Origin: Acidocella sp.
GTDB taxonomy: Bacteria; Pseudomonadota; Alphaproteobacteria; Acetobacterales; Acetobacteraceae
Assembly: GCF_027352905.1 (NCBI RefSeq)
Contig: NZ_DAIEIF010000035.1
Span: forward strand, 36,032-100,031
DNA: 64,000 nt
Reading direction: 5' to 3'
The number at the start of each line of letters is the position of its first letter. Position 1 is the stretch's first letter. Both the position numbers and the translations under genes were made by a program. The notes beneath the pieces were generated by a model. That model was not told the origin of the DNA, ran no database searches, and worked only from the letters and a program-made list of their open reading frames with translations. Positions 56,882-64,000 of this stretch are shown in pieces.

Positions 56882-58189
56882 ATGAAGAAAATCGTTTATT
56901 TCATTATGGCTCATAGTGACCCCGACCTCTTAACCGATACGGTCAGACTTTTTTATAACGATGACGATTTTTTTATAATTCACATTGATAAAAAGAGTCT
57001 ACCCGCATTAAAAACCAGCGCTGCATTGTTGAGTCAAAAATTCAAAAATATATTCATATTGAATGAACAATATGTAAGCTGGGGTGGTGCCAGTCAAGTA
57101 CAGATTCAAATCCGAGCTATTGATTTAGCCTTAAATGAACTTTCGAACTGGTCTCATTTTGTTCCTATTAGTGAACAACACGCACCTTTAAAAGCAGCAA
57201 AAGACGTTAAGCTATTTCTTGAAAACAAAATTAGTTACATAAACTGGACAAACGTCCAAAATATGCCTCCAGAGATTCAAAGTAATGTTTCTCAACGATT
57301 ACGATTTAATTACAAAGAATTACCCGGGACAGGAAGCTTTGTTGGAGGGGACGAAAACCCTTCTTATCAAGTTAAAGATCTAAAACATGGTAGCAACTGG
57401 ACAATTCTTTCCGTGGAAGCTTGCCAGCTTATTCTTCAAATGAGTAATCTCGAAATAACTAATCGTTTATTAATGTCCCTACAACCGGACGAAATTTTTA
57501 TGCAAACTTTGTTAGTTGGAGCAACAGAGGTTAAAAATATAAATACAACTTATGTTGCCTGGCCACACCTAACCGGAAGGAAAAATATGACATTTGATAT
57601 TGCGACTTATCAGAAAGCGCAACAAATGAATTATCTTTTTATACGTAAACGGGAAAAATTTTTGCCAAAAGAGATTGAAATGCAGCTAGATGATATTTGT
57701 TTTTTGAATCGAGAAAAATTTCAAAAGTATCTTCAAGGACCCGCTTACCCGAGCGTCCTTTCAGAAGTTTCCTCAACAACCAACTTGGTGGCCGAAAGTA
57801 TAATTAAAAAACTTACTCAAATAGATATTGATATTACGATTGAAAAACCAGTAAACAAAATAGCCAGCGTATATCTTTTGCTTAAAAGCTTCAGAACTTT
57901 AGATAACTTGCGTCTTTATATTATTTCATCTGACAACATAAACTTTAAAGTCGGGATCGTTTGGATAACAAAACATATTGATCCAGATGTTATTAAAGTT
58001 AACGGGTACAAAACAACTTTGATAAAGGTGCGTGCACCTCATTTGTTCAGAACGAGAGAGATAGTTATTTCCCAAAACGATTTTGGTTTTATAAAGATCG
58101 ATGACAGATACGATGGCACAACAAGATTAGTCACGGCGGTGAAAGAATATTTAAAAGTTTTAGAAAGTTTTGACAGTCTTCCATTTTAA
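56882..58189 (+). CDS. GT14-type (core-2/I-branching) glycosyltransferase
   Basis: This 435-residue protein resembles the GT14 beta-glycosyltransferases. Markers are IVYFIMAHSDPDLLTDTVRL, FFIIHIDKKS, VSWGGASQVQIQIRAIDLAL, FVPISEQHAPLKAAKDVKLF and SNWTILSVEAC. The catalytic part ends near residue 300; the C-terminal about 135 residues are not recognised. A TAGGAG site precedes the ATG. Codon usage is AT-biased. Its stop overlaps the convergent sulfotransferase stop by 4 bases. The likely job is adding a sugar branch to a surface glycan. Confidence 0.78.
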   Translation: MKKIVYFIMAHSDPDLLTDTVRLFYNDDDFFIIHIDKKSLPALKTSAALLSQKFKNIFILNEQYVSWGGASQVQIQIRAIDLALNELSNWSHFVPISEQHAPLKAAKDVKLFLENKISYINWTNVQNMPPEIQSNVSQRLRFNYKELPGTGSFVGGDENPSYQVKDLKHGSNWTILSVEACQLILQMSNLEITNRLLMSLQPDEIFMQTLLVGATEVKNINTTYVAWPHLTGRKNMTFDIATYQKAQQMNYLFIRKREKFLPKEIEMQLDDICFLNREKFQKYLQGPAYPSVLSEVSSTTNLVAESIIKKLTQIDIDITIEKPVNKIASVYLLLKSFRTLDNLRLYIISSDNINFKVGIVWITKHIDPDVIKVNGYKTTLIKVRAPHLFRTREIVISQNDFGFIKIDDRYDGTTRLVTAVKEYLKVLESFDSLPF

Positions 58190-59175
58190 TTCCGGTTAGC
58201 TAATATCTGAATAATTCTTTCAGATATTTTGCTTTTGGAAGGAGTTAACGGTGGCTCCCATTCGTCATTTAATTTAGGTAGCGACTCTTCAAATAAAATT
58301 CCGTCTTTACGAGGAATAAAGTTTCGAGCTATTTGAAAATAAGACGGCAGATATTTTTTTATTATTGCTAACCGCATCGCAGGCGAAAAATATTTTTCGT
58401 TACTCTGTAAGCGAGCGCCTTCCTTTATTAATTCAGAGCAGACATAGTTGGTTGTAGGCTTATCAAGACTAAGCTTTCGGGCAAAACGGAGAGCTAGCAC
58501 AGTACCCCAATCTATAGACTGATTTTGGTTAACAGGTCGAAAATAATTATCGTCCTCACATTGAATTGTTTTTAAAAAATCACCATAGAGATCAGGTATA
58601 TTTTGTTTTTTTTCCAAAGGTCTAACAAGAAGATTTGTTTTTCCAAATGTGTTCTGCCACCTATGAAGCGTCTGCAAATAATCGTAAGGAACATCGCTGG
58701 AACAAATCGCGTGTAAAGTGTAGCTATTTATATCAGGATCCCAGGGAGGAGATAATGACGTCTTTTCACTTTGAGTGAAGCCAGATTCAAAAATTCCATC
58801 ATGGCGACGCAAGTAGACAATTATAAATATTTCAAAATCTCCAATTAAATTCCTAAAGCTTTCATAATAGCGCTTGATGTCATCGGGCTGGCGCGCAGTT
58901 ATAAAATATTCAGAACTTATAATGATTTTTTCCCAGGGTCTATTTTTTATTTCTTCGATTAGTTCGCTTTTTAAACGGTCTGGATCAAGGCTACTTCTAT
59001 CATAATTCCCCAAACCCAATGAAAAACTAACTCCATAATGTGCATCTCCGATTCGCCCGGTACGAGGATAAACAATCTTGTTTTTTAGGAATTTCTCCTC
59101 ATTTAAGGAAAAAAACCTCTGCAAACTAGTTGTTCCGGTTTTTGGATAACCTATATGAAGATAAAGTTGCTTCAT
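58186..59175 (-). CDS. Sulfotransferase family protein (carbohydrate type)
   Basis: This 329-residue PAPS-dependent sulfotransferase-like protein has the 5'-phosphosulfate loop HIGYPKTGTTSLQRFF at the N-terminus and a 3'-phosphate region IVYLRRHDGIFESGF. Such single-domain forms often sulfate sugars in bacterial capsules or exopolysaccharides. It is AT-rich and follows the secreted protein gene with a 9-base gap; AGGAAA precedes the ATG. With GT14 and acyltransferases nearby, the target is probably a surface glycan. Confidence 0.78.
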   Translation of the reverse strand: MKQLYLHIGYPKTGTTSLQRFFSLNEEKFLKNKIVYPRTGRIGDAHYGVSFSLGLGNYDRSSLDPDRLKSELIEEIKNRPWEKIIISSEYFITARQPDDIKRYYESFRNLIGDFEIFIIVYLRRHDGIFESGFTQSEKTSLSPPWDPDINSYTLHAICSSDVPYDYLQTLHRWQNTFGKTNLLVRPLEKKQNIPDLYGDFLKTIQCEDDNYFRPVNQNQSIDWGTVLALRFARKLSLDKPTTNYVCSELIKEGARLQSNEKYFSPAMRLAIIKKYLPSYFQIARNFIPRKDGILFEESLPKLNDEWEPPLTPSKSKISERIIQILANRN

Positions 59176-59184
59176 GAAAGTTTC

Positions 59185-60141
59185 CTAAATTTTGCTATAT
59201 AAATCAAGTTTAGTATTTTGCCATGTTGATGTTATTATGATATGACCTGCGATTGTTTGGCCTTGGAAAAAGCTTCGTAAAGTCCAATGATCTAAGTTTT
59301 GATCCAAATTATTTATTGAACGAATGGTTTTTATAAGAGACGGTAAAACATTTAAATTATAAGTAATTGTTTTTCCTACTTCTAATTCAGGTGCTCCAAA
59401 GGCTTCTGAAATGGGCACACTATATCCGAATACGTGTTTGGCACCTGTCTCCATATTTTCGCCTTTAAAATAGGTTATGCCACCATGTGTTCGATCTTCA
59501 TTCGCGGGCCGTACAATTTGGTACGAGCTTAATGTATTTCCAGAGCCCAACAAAAATGTGCCGACGCTATAAAACAAAGTTTGATGAGAAAAGGTATTTA
59601 CCAAAACAAATCCTTCAACGATAAATGCCTTATTTATTGAGCAGAGGTGGTCGGTTAATTTTAAAGTATCTAAGGATATGGTCACATGAAGTCGAACTTG
59701 TTCCAAATCTGACAGCGCCAAATTGGCGGAAGGCATTGCTCTGGGTAAATCTTTATAAGCCTGATTATTTGGTCCTTCAAATAAAGCCCATTCGGCAGCC
59801 ATTTTACGACCACTTGGATAAATCCGCATACAACTAAAATTTTGAGCATTTTGAGAAAGTTTTAGGCCGCTAGGGGAGAAGATTACCTTTGCCCACTGGT
59901 TGGCAGAAACATTTTGATCGTTAAATGATGGTAGATCAAGTGGGGTGCCCCACTGACCTATGTTCCAGTTTGCTTTCTCGGGAGGAAAAGTTGGCCCATA
60001 CGGCTTCCCCTTTTTCCCCATTTGACCTGGCAATATATAATATCCAGTCGGAGATTGAACTGAATATATTTTTTGGGCATATACGAAGCTAGGGATAAAA
60101 AAAGAACCGCTTATCAATAAGCCATAAATTTTTAAATTCAT
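59185..60141 (-). CDS. Secreted protein of unknown function
   Basis: This 318-residue protein starts with a signal peptide (IYGLLISGSFFIPSFVYA, cleavage before QK). The mature part is rich in beta-strand-like segments (WALFEGPNNQAY, GKTITYNLNVLP, IIITSTWQNTKLDLYS) and contains two cysteines. It might bind or cleave carbohydrate, but I recognise no catalytic motif. It starts inside the stop of the upstream acyltransferase (ATGA overlap) with AAGGA before it, so it is translated with that gene. Confidence 0.7.
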   Translation of the reverse strand: MNLKIYGLLISGSFFIPSFVYAQKIYSVQSPTGYYILPGQMGKKGKPYGPTFPPEKANWNIGQWGTPLDLPSFNDQNVSANQWAKVIFSPSGLKLSQNAQNFSCMRIYPSGRKMAAEWALFEGPNNQAYKDLPRAMPSANLALSDLEQVRLHVTISLDTLKLTDHLCSINKAFIVEGFVLVNTFSHQTLFYSVGTFLLGSGNTLSSYQIVRPANEDRTHGGITYFKGENMETGAKHVFGYSVPISEAFGAPELEVGKTITYNLNVLPSLIKTIRSINNLDQNLDHWTLRSFFQGQTIAGHIIITSTWQNTKLDLYSKI

Positions 60142-60854
60142 TTAAACATCCTTTTTAAAACAATGATATCTGGATTAAATTGAAAGATTTCTCTATCTGA
60201 AAATCGCCTTAGAATTGAAGAAACATCATCAAACCAAAACATCTCATCCGATGAAGAATTCAAATCCCAAAACGCGTAACGCCACCAGGCGCTTTTTTGT
60301 AATGCAGCCGCGGTTTCCAGCGGAAAACGCATCTCGGTCACCATGCCCGGATTGCCTTCCACGATGGCATAAGGAGGCACATCTTTAACAACCACGGCCA
60401 TCGGTTTGATAATCGCGCCGTCGCCAATCGTCACCCCCTGATGAACCAGCGCGCCATAGCCGATGTGAACGTCATTGCCGATGGTTGTTATCTTCGCGGT
60501 GCGGGGCTTCGCGTTCACCAGAAACCCCTTCGCCGCGCCGATCTCCTGGTTGAACACGGCTTGATGGTTGCCATAAAACAATGGCGAGCTGCTCCCCCAG
60601 TCAATCGGGTGCGACCCGCGGCCAATCTGGACATTTTCTTCTATCGAGCAATACCGCCCAATCCGCGCCGCGAAAAAATACCCGCTCTCGGCATAGGAAA
60701 ACGCCCCCATGCTCAGGGAATGCGCGACCTGCATCCGCTTGAGGCTGCAAGGAGGCTCGAAACTGCAATTATCCGGAAGAATGAACGGCCGGGGATGCAA
60801 GCAGGCCACCCCTTTCTCCAGCAGCCTTTCCCGGATTTCAGCAGTGATCAGCAT
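60138..60854 (-). CDS. Hexapeptide-repeat (left-handed beta-helix) acyltransferase, copy 2
   Basis: This is a CatB-like xenobiotic/sugar O-acetyltransferase of 238 residues. The beta-helix has ARIGRYCSIEENVQIGRGSH, TIGNDVHIGYGALVHQGVTI and VVVKDVPPYAIVEGNP. The catalytic-type His lies in GRGSHPIDW. It is a paralogue of the next gene (60916). The first four fifths are GC-rich like the host, but the last about 45 codons (after WWRYAFWDL) are AT-rich and unlike the paralogue, suggesting a mosaic gene. Confidence 0.83.
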   Translation of the reverse strand: MLITAEIRERLLEKGVACLHPRPFILPDNCSFEPPCSLKRMQVAHSLSMGAFSYAESGYFFAARIGRYCSIEENVQIGRGSHPIDWGSSSPLFYGNHQAVFNQEIGAAKGFLVNAKPRTAKITTIGNDVHIGYGALVHQGVTIGDGAIIKPMAVVVKDVPPYAIVEGNPGMVTEMRFPLETAAALQKSAWWRYAFWDLNSSSDEMFWFDDVSSILRRFSDREIFQFNPDIIVLKRMFK

Positions 60855-60915
60855 CGCAATCCGTCGCTTGGTTGGCCAGATACCGCAGTGAACCCCTAAA
60901 AGCCTAGCCCGTCAA

Positions 60916-61635
60916 TCAGGAATTCTCTTCCGCGAATTTTTGCAAATTTATCCGCTCCGGCTCATAAACTTGTAGATCGTTACGTATCGCGCCCTCGATA
61001 TAATCCAGAAACGCCTCGGGGTCGGCCACCGGTATCAGGGATAAATCCCAAAAAGCATAACGCCACCAGGCAACGCGTTGCATCCGGGCGATGGTGCTGG
61101 CGGGAAAACGCAGCTTGACGATCCGGGCGGGATTTCCTGCCACCACCGAATATGGCGGCACATCCTTCGTCACCACCGCATAAGCCCCCACCACGGCGCC
61201 ATCCCCGATTGTAATACCCTGGGAAATAAAAGCCCCGTGGCCGATATAGCAATCATTGCCGATAACCGTGGTTTTCGCGTGCTGCGCAGGGGCACGGAAC
61301 GAAAAACGAGCCGCCTCGGGCAAATCCTGGTCCAGAACAAAGCGGTGCGGCTGGTAAAACAGTGGCGATGTGCTCGCCCAACTTGTGGGATGAGAACCTC
61401 TTCCTATCTGCACGGCCTCGCCGATAGATGTATAGCGGCCGATTTTCGCGCCGAAATAATACCCGCTGACCGCATAGGAAAAGGCCCCCATTTCCAAGGC
61501 GTGGTCCGCTTTCATCCATTTGATGCTGCATGGCGGTTCGAGAATGGTCGCGTCCGGCAGTTCAAAATTGGGTGCATGCAGGGTGGTTATGCCACGTTTT
61601 GCCAAGTTTTCCTTGAGTTTGTTCGTTACCTGCAT
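60916..61635 (-). CDS. Hexapeptide-repeat (left-handed beta-helix) acyltransferase, copy 1
   Basis: This 239-residue acyltransferase is closely similar to its downstream neighbour: LEPPCSIKWMKADHALEMGA, AKIGRYTSIGEAVQIGRGSH, TVIGNDCYIGHGAFISQGI and VVTKDVPPYSVVAGNPARI. It is GC-rich throughout. It is the first gene of the minus-strand run acyltransferase-acyltransferase-secreted protein-sulfotransferase. The likely role is O-acetylation of a sugar; the acceptor is unknown. Confidence 0.83.
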   Translation of the reverse strand: MQVTNKLKENLAKRGITTLHAPNFELPDATILEPPCSIKWMKADHALEMGAFSYAVSGYYFGAKIGRYTSIGEAVQIGRGSHPTSWASTSPLFYQPHRFVLDQDLPEAARFSFRAPAQHAKTTVIGNDCYIGHGAFISQGITIGDGAVVGAYAVVTKDVPPYSVVAGNPARIVKLRFPASTIARMQRVAWWRYAFWDLSLIPVADPEAFLDYIEGAIRNDLQVYEPERINLQKFAEENS

Positions 61636-61673
61636 CTGGCCCCTATTCCTGGTTGCACGGTCGATAAAACCCT

Positions 61674-62885
61674 CTACCCCATCGCCGCCTTCAAATTCGC
61701 GTCCAGCTTATCCAGGAATTCCTGGGTTGTCATCCATGGCGCGTTCTTGTCGATGAGAATCGCCAGATCCTTGGTCATGAACCCGGCTTCCACCGTCTCC
61801 ACGCACACCCGCTCCAGCGTCTCGGCGAAATTCACCACATCCGGCGTCTCGTCGAACCGGCCGCGATAGATCAGCCCCCGCGTCCAGGCGAAGATGCTGG
61901 CGATGGGGTTGGTCGAGGTCGGGCGGCCCTTCTGGTGCTCGCGGAAGTGGCGGGTCACGGTGCCGTGCGCGGCCTCGGATTCCACCACCGTGCCGTCCGG
62001 ATTCAGCAGCACCGAGGTCATCAACCCCAGCGAGCCGAATCCCTGCGCCACAATGTCTGATTGTACGTCGCCATCGTAATTCTTGCAGGCCCACACATAA
62101 CCGCCCGACCATTTCAGCGCGCAGGCCACCATGTCGTCGATCAGCCGGTGCTCATAGGTCAGCCCCGCCTTGTCGAACCGCTCCTTGAACTCCTCGTTGA
62201 AAATACGCTCGAACGTATCCTTGAAGAACCCGTCATAGCCCTTCAAAATCGTGTTCTTGGTGGAAAGATACACGGGGTAGTTGCGCGAGAGCCCGTAATT
62301 GAAACTGGCATGGGCGAAGCCCTCGATGGAGGCGAGGGTGTTGTGCATGCCCAGCGCCACGCCGGGGCCTTTGAAGTCATGCACGTCCAGCGTCACCGTC
62401 TCGCCGGATTCGGGCGTGTAGACGAGCTGCACCTTGCCCGGCCCGGGCACCTTGAAATCGGTGGCGCGGTAGATGTCGCCATAAGCGTGGCGGCCCACCA
62501 CAATCGGCTGCGTCCAATGCGGCACCAGCCGGGGCACGTTGCTGCAGATGATCGGCTCGCGGAAAATCGTGCCGTCGAGAATGTTGCGGATGGTGCCGTT
62601 CGGGCTCTTCCACATTTTCTTGAGGTTGAATTCCTTCACCCGCGCCTCGTCCGGGGTGATGGTCGCGCATTTCACCGCCACCCGGTATTGCTTGGTCGCC
62701 AGCGCGGCCTCCACCGTCACCTGGTCATCGGTGCGGTCGCGATTCTCGATGCCGAGATCGAAATATTTGAGATCGATGTCGAGATAGGGCAGGATCAGCT
62801 TTTCCTTGATGAAGCCCCAGATGATGCGGGTCATCTCGTCCCCGTCCATCTCCACGACCGGATTTTTTACCTTGATCTTGGCCAT
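61674..62885 (-). CDS. icd: Isocitrate dehydrogenase (NADP+)
   Basis: Icd decarboxylates isocitrate to 2-oxoglutarate in the citric acid cycle. It is the dimeric type related to eukaryotic [73 protein letters not shown] and the NADP-binding [17 protein letters not shown]. Length is 403 residues. ATG 62885 follows GGAGAG. It is divergent from pyrE. Confidence 0.97.
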   Translation of the reverse strand: MAKIKVKNPVVEMDGDEMTRIIWGFIKEKLILPYLDIDLKYFDLGIENRDRTDDQVTVEAALATKQYRVAVKCATITPDEARVKEFNLKKMWKSPNGTIRNILDGTIFREPIICSNVPRLVPHWTQPIVVGRHAYGDIYRATDFKVPGPGKVQLVYTPESGETVTLDVHDFKGPGVALGMHNTLASIEGFAHASFNYGLSRNYPVYLSTKNTILKGYDGFFKDTFERIFNEEFKERFDKAGLTYEHRLIDDMVACALKWSGGYVWACKNYDGDVQSDIVAQGFGSLGLMTSVLLNPDGTVVESEAAHGTVTRHFREHQKGRPTSTNPIASIFAWTRGLIYRGRFDETPDVVNFAETLERVCVETVEAGFMTKDLAILIDKNAPWMTTQEFLDKLDANLKAAMG

Positions 62886-63007
62886 TCCAACTCTCCATGC
62901 AACCCGCCCATCCCATACCATCCTCGCCGTGCCGCACAACCCTGCCGCCGGCATGGACGGGCCGCGCCGCAGAGGCTAGGACGTAGAGGGGTGCTTGAGG
63001 AGGCGAG

Positions 63008-63760
63008 ATGAGCGGGCGCATTGCCGCGAGAATCGATTGGGCGAGCGACTGGGACCGGGACGCGGCCCTGACCACGGCCCGGCTGCTGCTGGAAATCGGC
63101 GCGGTCAATTTCCGCCCGGAGGAGCCCTACACCCTCACCTCGGGCTGGAAATCCCCGGTCTATATCGATTGTCGCCGCATCATCTATTTCCCCCGCGCCC
63201 GGGCGAAGATCTGCGATCTGGCGGTGGAGAAAATCTACCGCCATGTCGGGCATGAGGCCATCCGCGCCGTGGCGGGGGGCGAGACGGCGGGCATCCCCTT
63301 CGCCGCCTGGATCGCCGAGCGCATGCACGCCCCCATGGCCTATGTCCGCAAACAGCCCAAGGGGTTCGGGCGCAACGCCCTCATCGAGGGTGAGGTGCCG
63401 GCCGGGCTGAACACCCTGCTGGTCGAGGATCTCACCACCGATGGCGGCTCCAAGATCCAGTTCTGCAACGCGCTGCGCGAGGCCGGGGCGCTCTGCAACC
63501 ACACCTTCGTGGTTTTCTTCTATGGCGTCTTCCCCGGCAGTTTCGAGACGCTGGAACGGATGAACATCGCCCTTCACCATCTTTGCACCTGGTGGGACGT
63601 GCTGGACGCGGCGCGCAACCAGACCTATTTTTCGGATGCCGCCCTCGCCGGGGTTCGCAAATTCCTGGAAAATCCCATGTCCTGGTCCGCCGCCCATGGC
63701 GGCGTCGCCACGGCGGAGGAGGCGCTCGCCTATAAGCAGCGCGGCAAGCCCCCCGGCTGA
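63008..63760 (+). CDS. pyrE: Orotate phosphoribosyltransferase
   Basis: PyrE joins orotate and PRPP to make orotidine monophosphate in pyrimidine synthesis. It has YTLTSGWKSPVYIDCRR, VAGGETAGIPFA, YVRKQPKGFGR and the PRPP-binding LLVEDLTTDGGSK. At 250 residues it is longer than the E. coli enzyme, as in other alphaproteobacterial forms, with an extra C-terminal segment. A strong GAGGAGG precedes the ATG. Confidence 0.95.
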   Translation: MSGRIAARIDWASDWDRDAALTTARLLLEIGAVNFRPEEPYTLTSGWKSPVYIDCRRIIYFPRARAKICDLAVEKIYRHVGHEAIRAVAGGETAGIPFAAWIAERMHAPMAYVRKQPKGFGRNALIEGEVPAGLNTLLVEDLTTDGGSKIQFCNALREAGALCNHTFVVFFYGVFPGSFETLERMNIALHHLCTWWDVLDAARNQTYFSDAALAGVRKFLENPMSWSAAHGGVATAEEALAYKQRGKPPG

Positions 63761-63768
63761 GGCCTGGC

Positions 63769-64000
63769 ATGGCGGGGCATCTGCTCATCTTTGGCCTCGG
63801 CTATTCCGGCCGCGCCATCGCCAAGGCGGCCGTGGCGGCGGGCTGGCAGGTCAGCGCCACCACACGCGGTGAAACCGCCCCTGAACCAGGCGTGGTCCTG
63901 CTGCCATTTTCCAAGGCCGCTCCTGCCATCGCCACGGCCACACATATCCTTTCAACCGCCGCGCCGGATGAAACCGGCGACCCGGTTCTGGCTCGCTATC
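63769..64000 (+). CDS. NAD(P)-binding Rossmann-fold protein, YeeZ-like, truncated by window end
   Basis: The frame from ATG 63769 is open to the last base. It begins HLLIFGLGYSGRAIAKAA, a dinucleotide-binding motif, and continues WQVSATTRG and THILSTAAPDETGDPVLARY. This is the beginning of the YeeZ-like SDR/epimerase group, whose substrates are unknown. It starts 8 bases after the pyrE stop and is probably in the same transcript. Only 77 residues are visible. Confidence 0.75.
   Translation, partial: MAGHLLIFGLGYSGRAIAKAAVAAGWQVSATTRGETAPEPGVVLLPFSKAAPAIATATHILSTAAPDETGDPVLARY

Larger units (their letters stand above)
56873..60275. other. AT-rich island (probable horizontally acquired glycan genes)
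   Basis: From just after the NodT stop to about 60,275 the sequence is strongly AT-rich, unlike the rest of the window. It holds a GT14 glycosyltransferase, a sulfotransferase and a secreted protein of unknown function, plus the 3' end of an acyltransferase gene. No integrase, tRNA, direct repeat or IS marks its edges. The right edge lies inside a coding sequence. Confidence 0.75.

Noticed and set aside
59625..59837. 70-codon plus-strand frame in the AT-rich island
   Set aside because: Lies antisense within the secreted protein gene and lacks coding features.

Overview
This window is 64 kb of chromosomal DNA from a Gram-negative bacterium, most likely an alphaproteobacterium of the Acetobacteraceae/Rhodospirillales type. 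The evidence is gene content and order rather than a ribosomal RNA, which is absent: fabH-ihfA-MerR, tRNA-Trp-secE-nusG, a leucyltransferase (Bpt) N-end-rule enzyme, an IalB-like protein, a ROSE-like leader before hsp20, PhaB, a tri-haem cytochrome c of the acetic-acid-bacteria dehydrogenase type, and lipid A genes. Base composition is uniformly GC-rich, with one sharp exception (about 56.87-60.27 kb). I found no insertion sequence, prophage, CRISPR array or integrase.

Layout. 1-8.4 kb: the 3' end of fabH, ihfA, a MerR-type regulator, tRNA-Gln, a Ppx/GppA phosphatase overlapping rlmE, a galactofuranose pair (glf plus a family 2 glycosyltransferase), guaB, and convergent panC. 8.4-12.5 kb: cydDC, then a small heat-shock protein behind a heat-shock-like promoter and a ROSE-like leader. 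12.5-20.1 kb: a co-directional CoA-ester catabolic cluster (two crotonase-fold proteins, an acyl-CoA dehydrogenase, an MmgE/PrpD protein, an acyl-CoA ligase, a thiolase-fold protein without the usual cysteine, and its DUF35 partner). 20.1-28.1 kb: a DUF5335 protein, a TPR-sulfotransferase, a copper module (chaperone, copA, cueR), a DEAD-box helicase and an iron-sulphur RNA methyltransferase. 28.1-36.1 kb: tRNA-Gly, tRNA-Trp, secE-nusG, an EmrAB-type efflux pair, phaB, a methyltransferase, a polyprenyl diphosphate synthase, yajC, a DUF815 ATPase and tRNA-Ser.

36.2-47.3 kb: lpxB, a tri-haem cytochrome c, hisI-ppk2, bpt, an RDD protein, a hydrolase, a YihY protein, then the tightly coupled envelope operon DUF374-waaA-lpxK-lpxL. 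47.3-55.4 kb: an SDR, rlmN-ialB, a FAH-family protein, DUF445, a small membrane protein, an MBL hydrolase, an AlkA-like glycosylase, an Rrf2 regulator, an unknown protein and the largest gene-free gap. 55.4-61.6 kb: a NodT-type outer-membrane channel followed by the AT-rich island (GT14 glycosyltransferase, sulfotransferase, unknown secreted protein) and two tandem hexapeptide acyltransferases. 61.7-64 kb: icd, pyrE and the start of an NAD-binding protein.

The most interesting elements are the AT-rich glycan-decoration island, whose composition boundary falls inside an acyltransferase gene; the CoA-ester cluster with a cysteine-less thiolase/DUF35 pair; the ROSE-like thermosensor; and a copA promoter placed so close to the start codon that the mRNA would be leaderless. 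All functions are inferred from sequence motifs and remembered family features; no database search was run.
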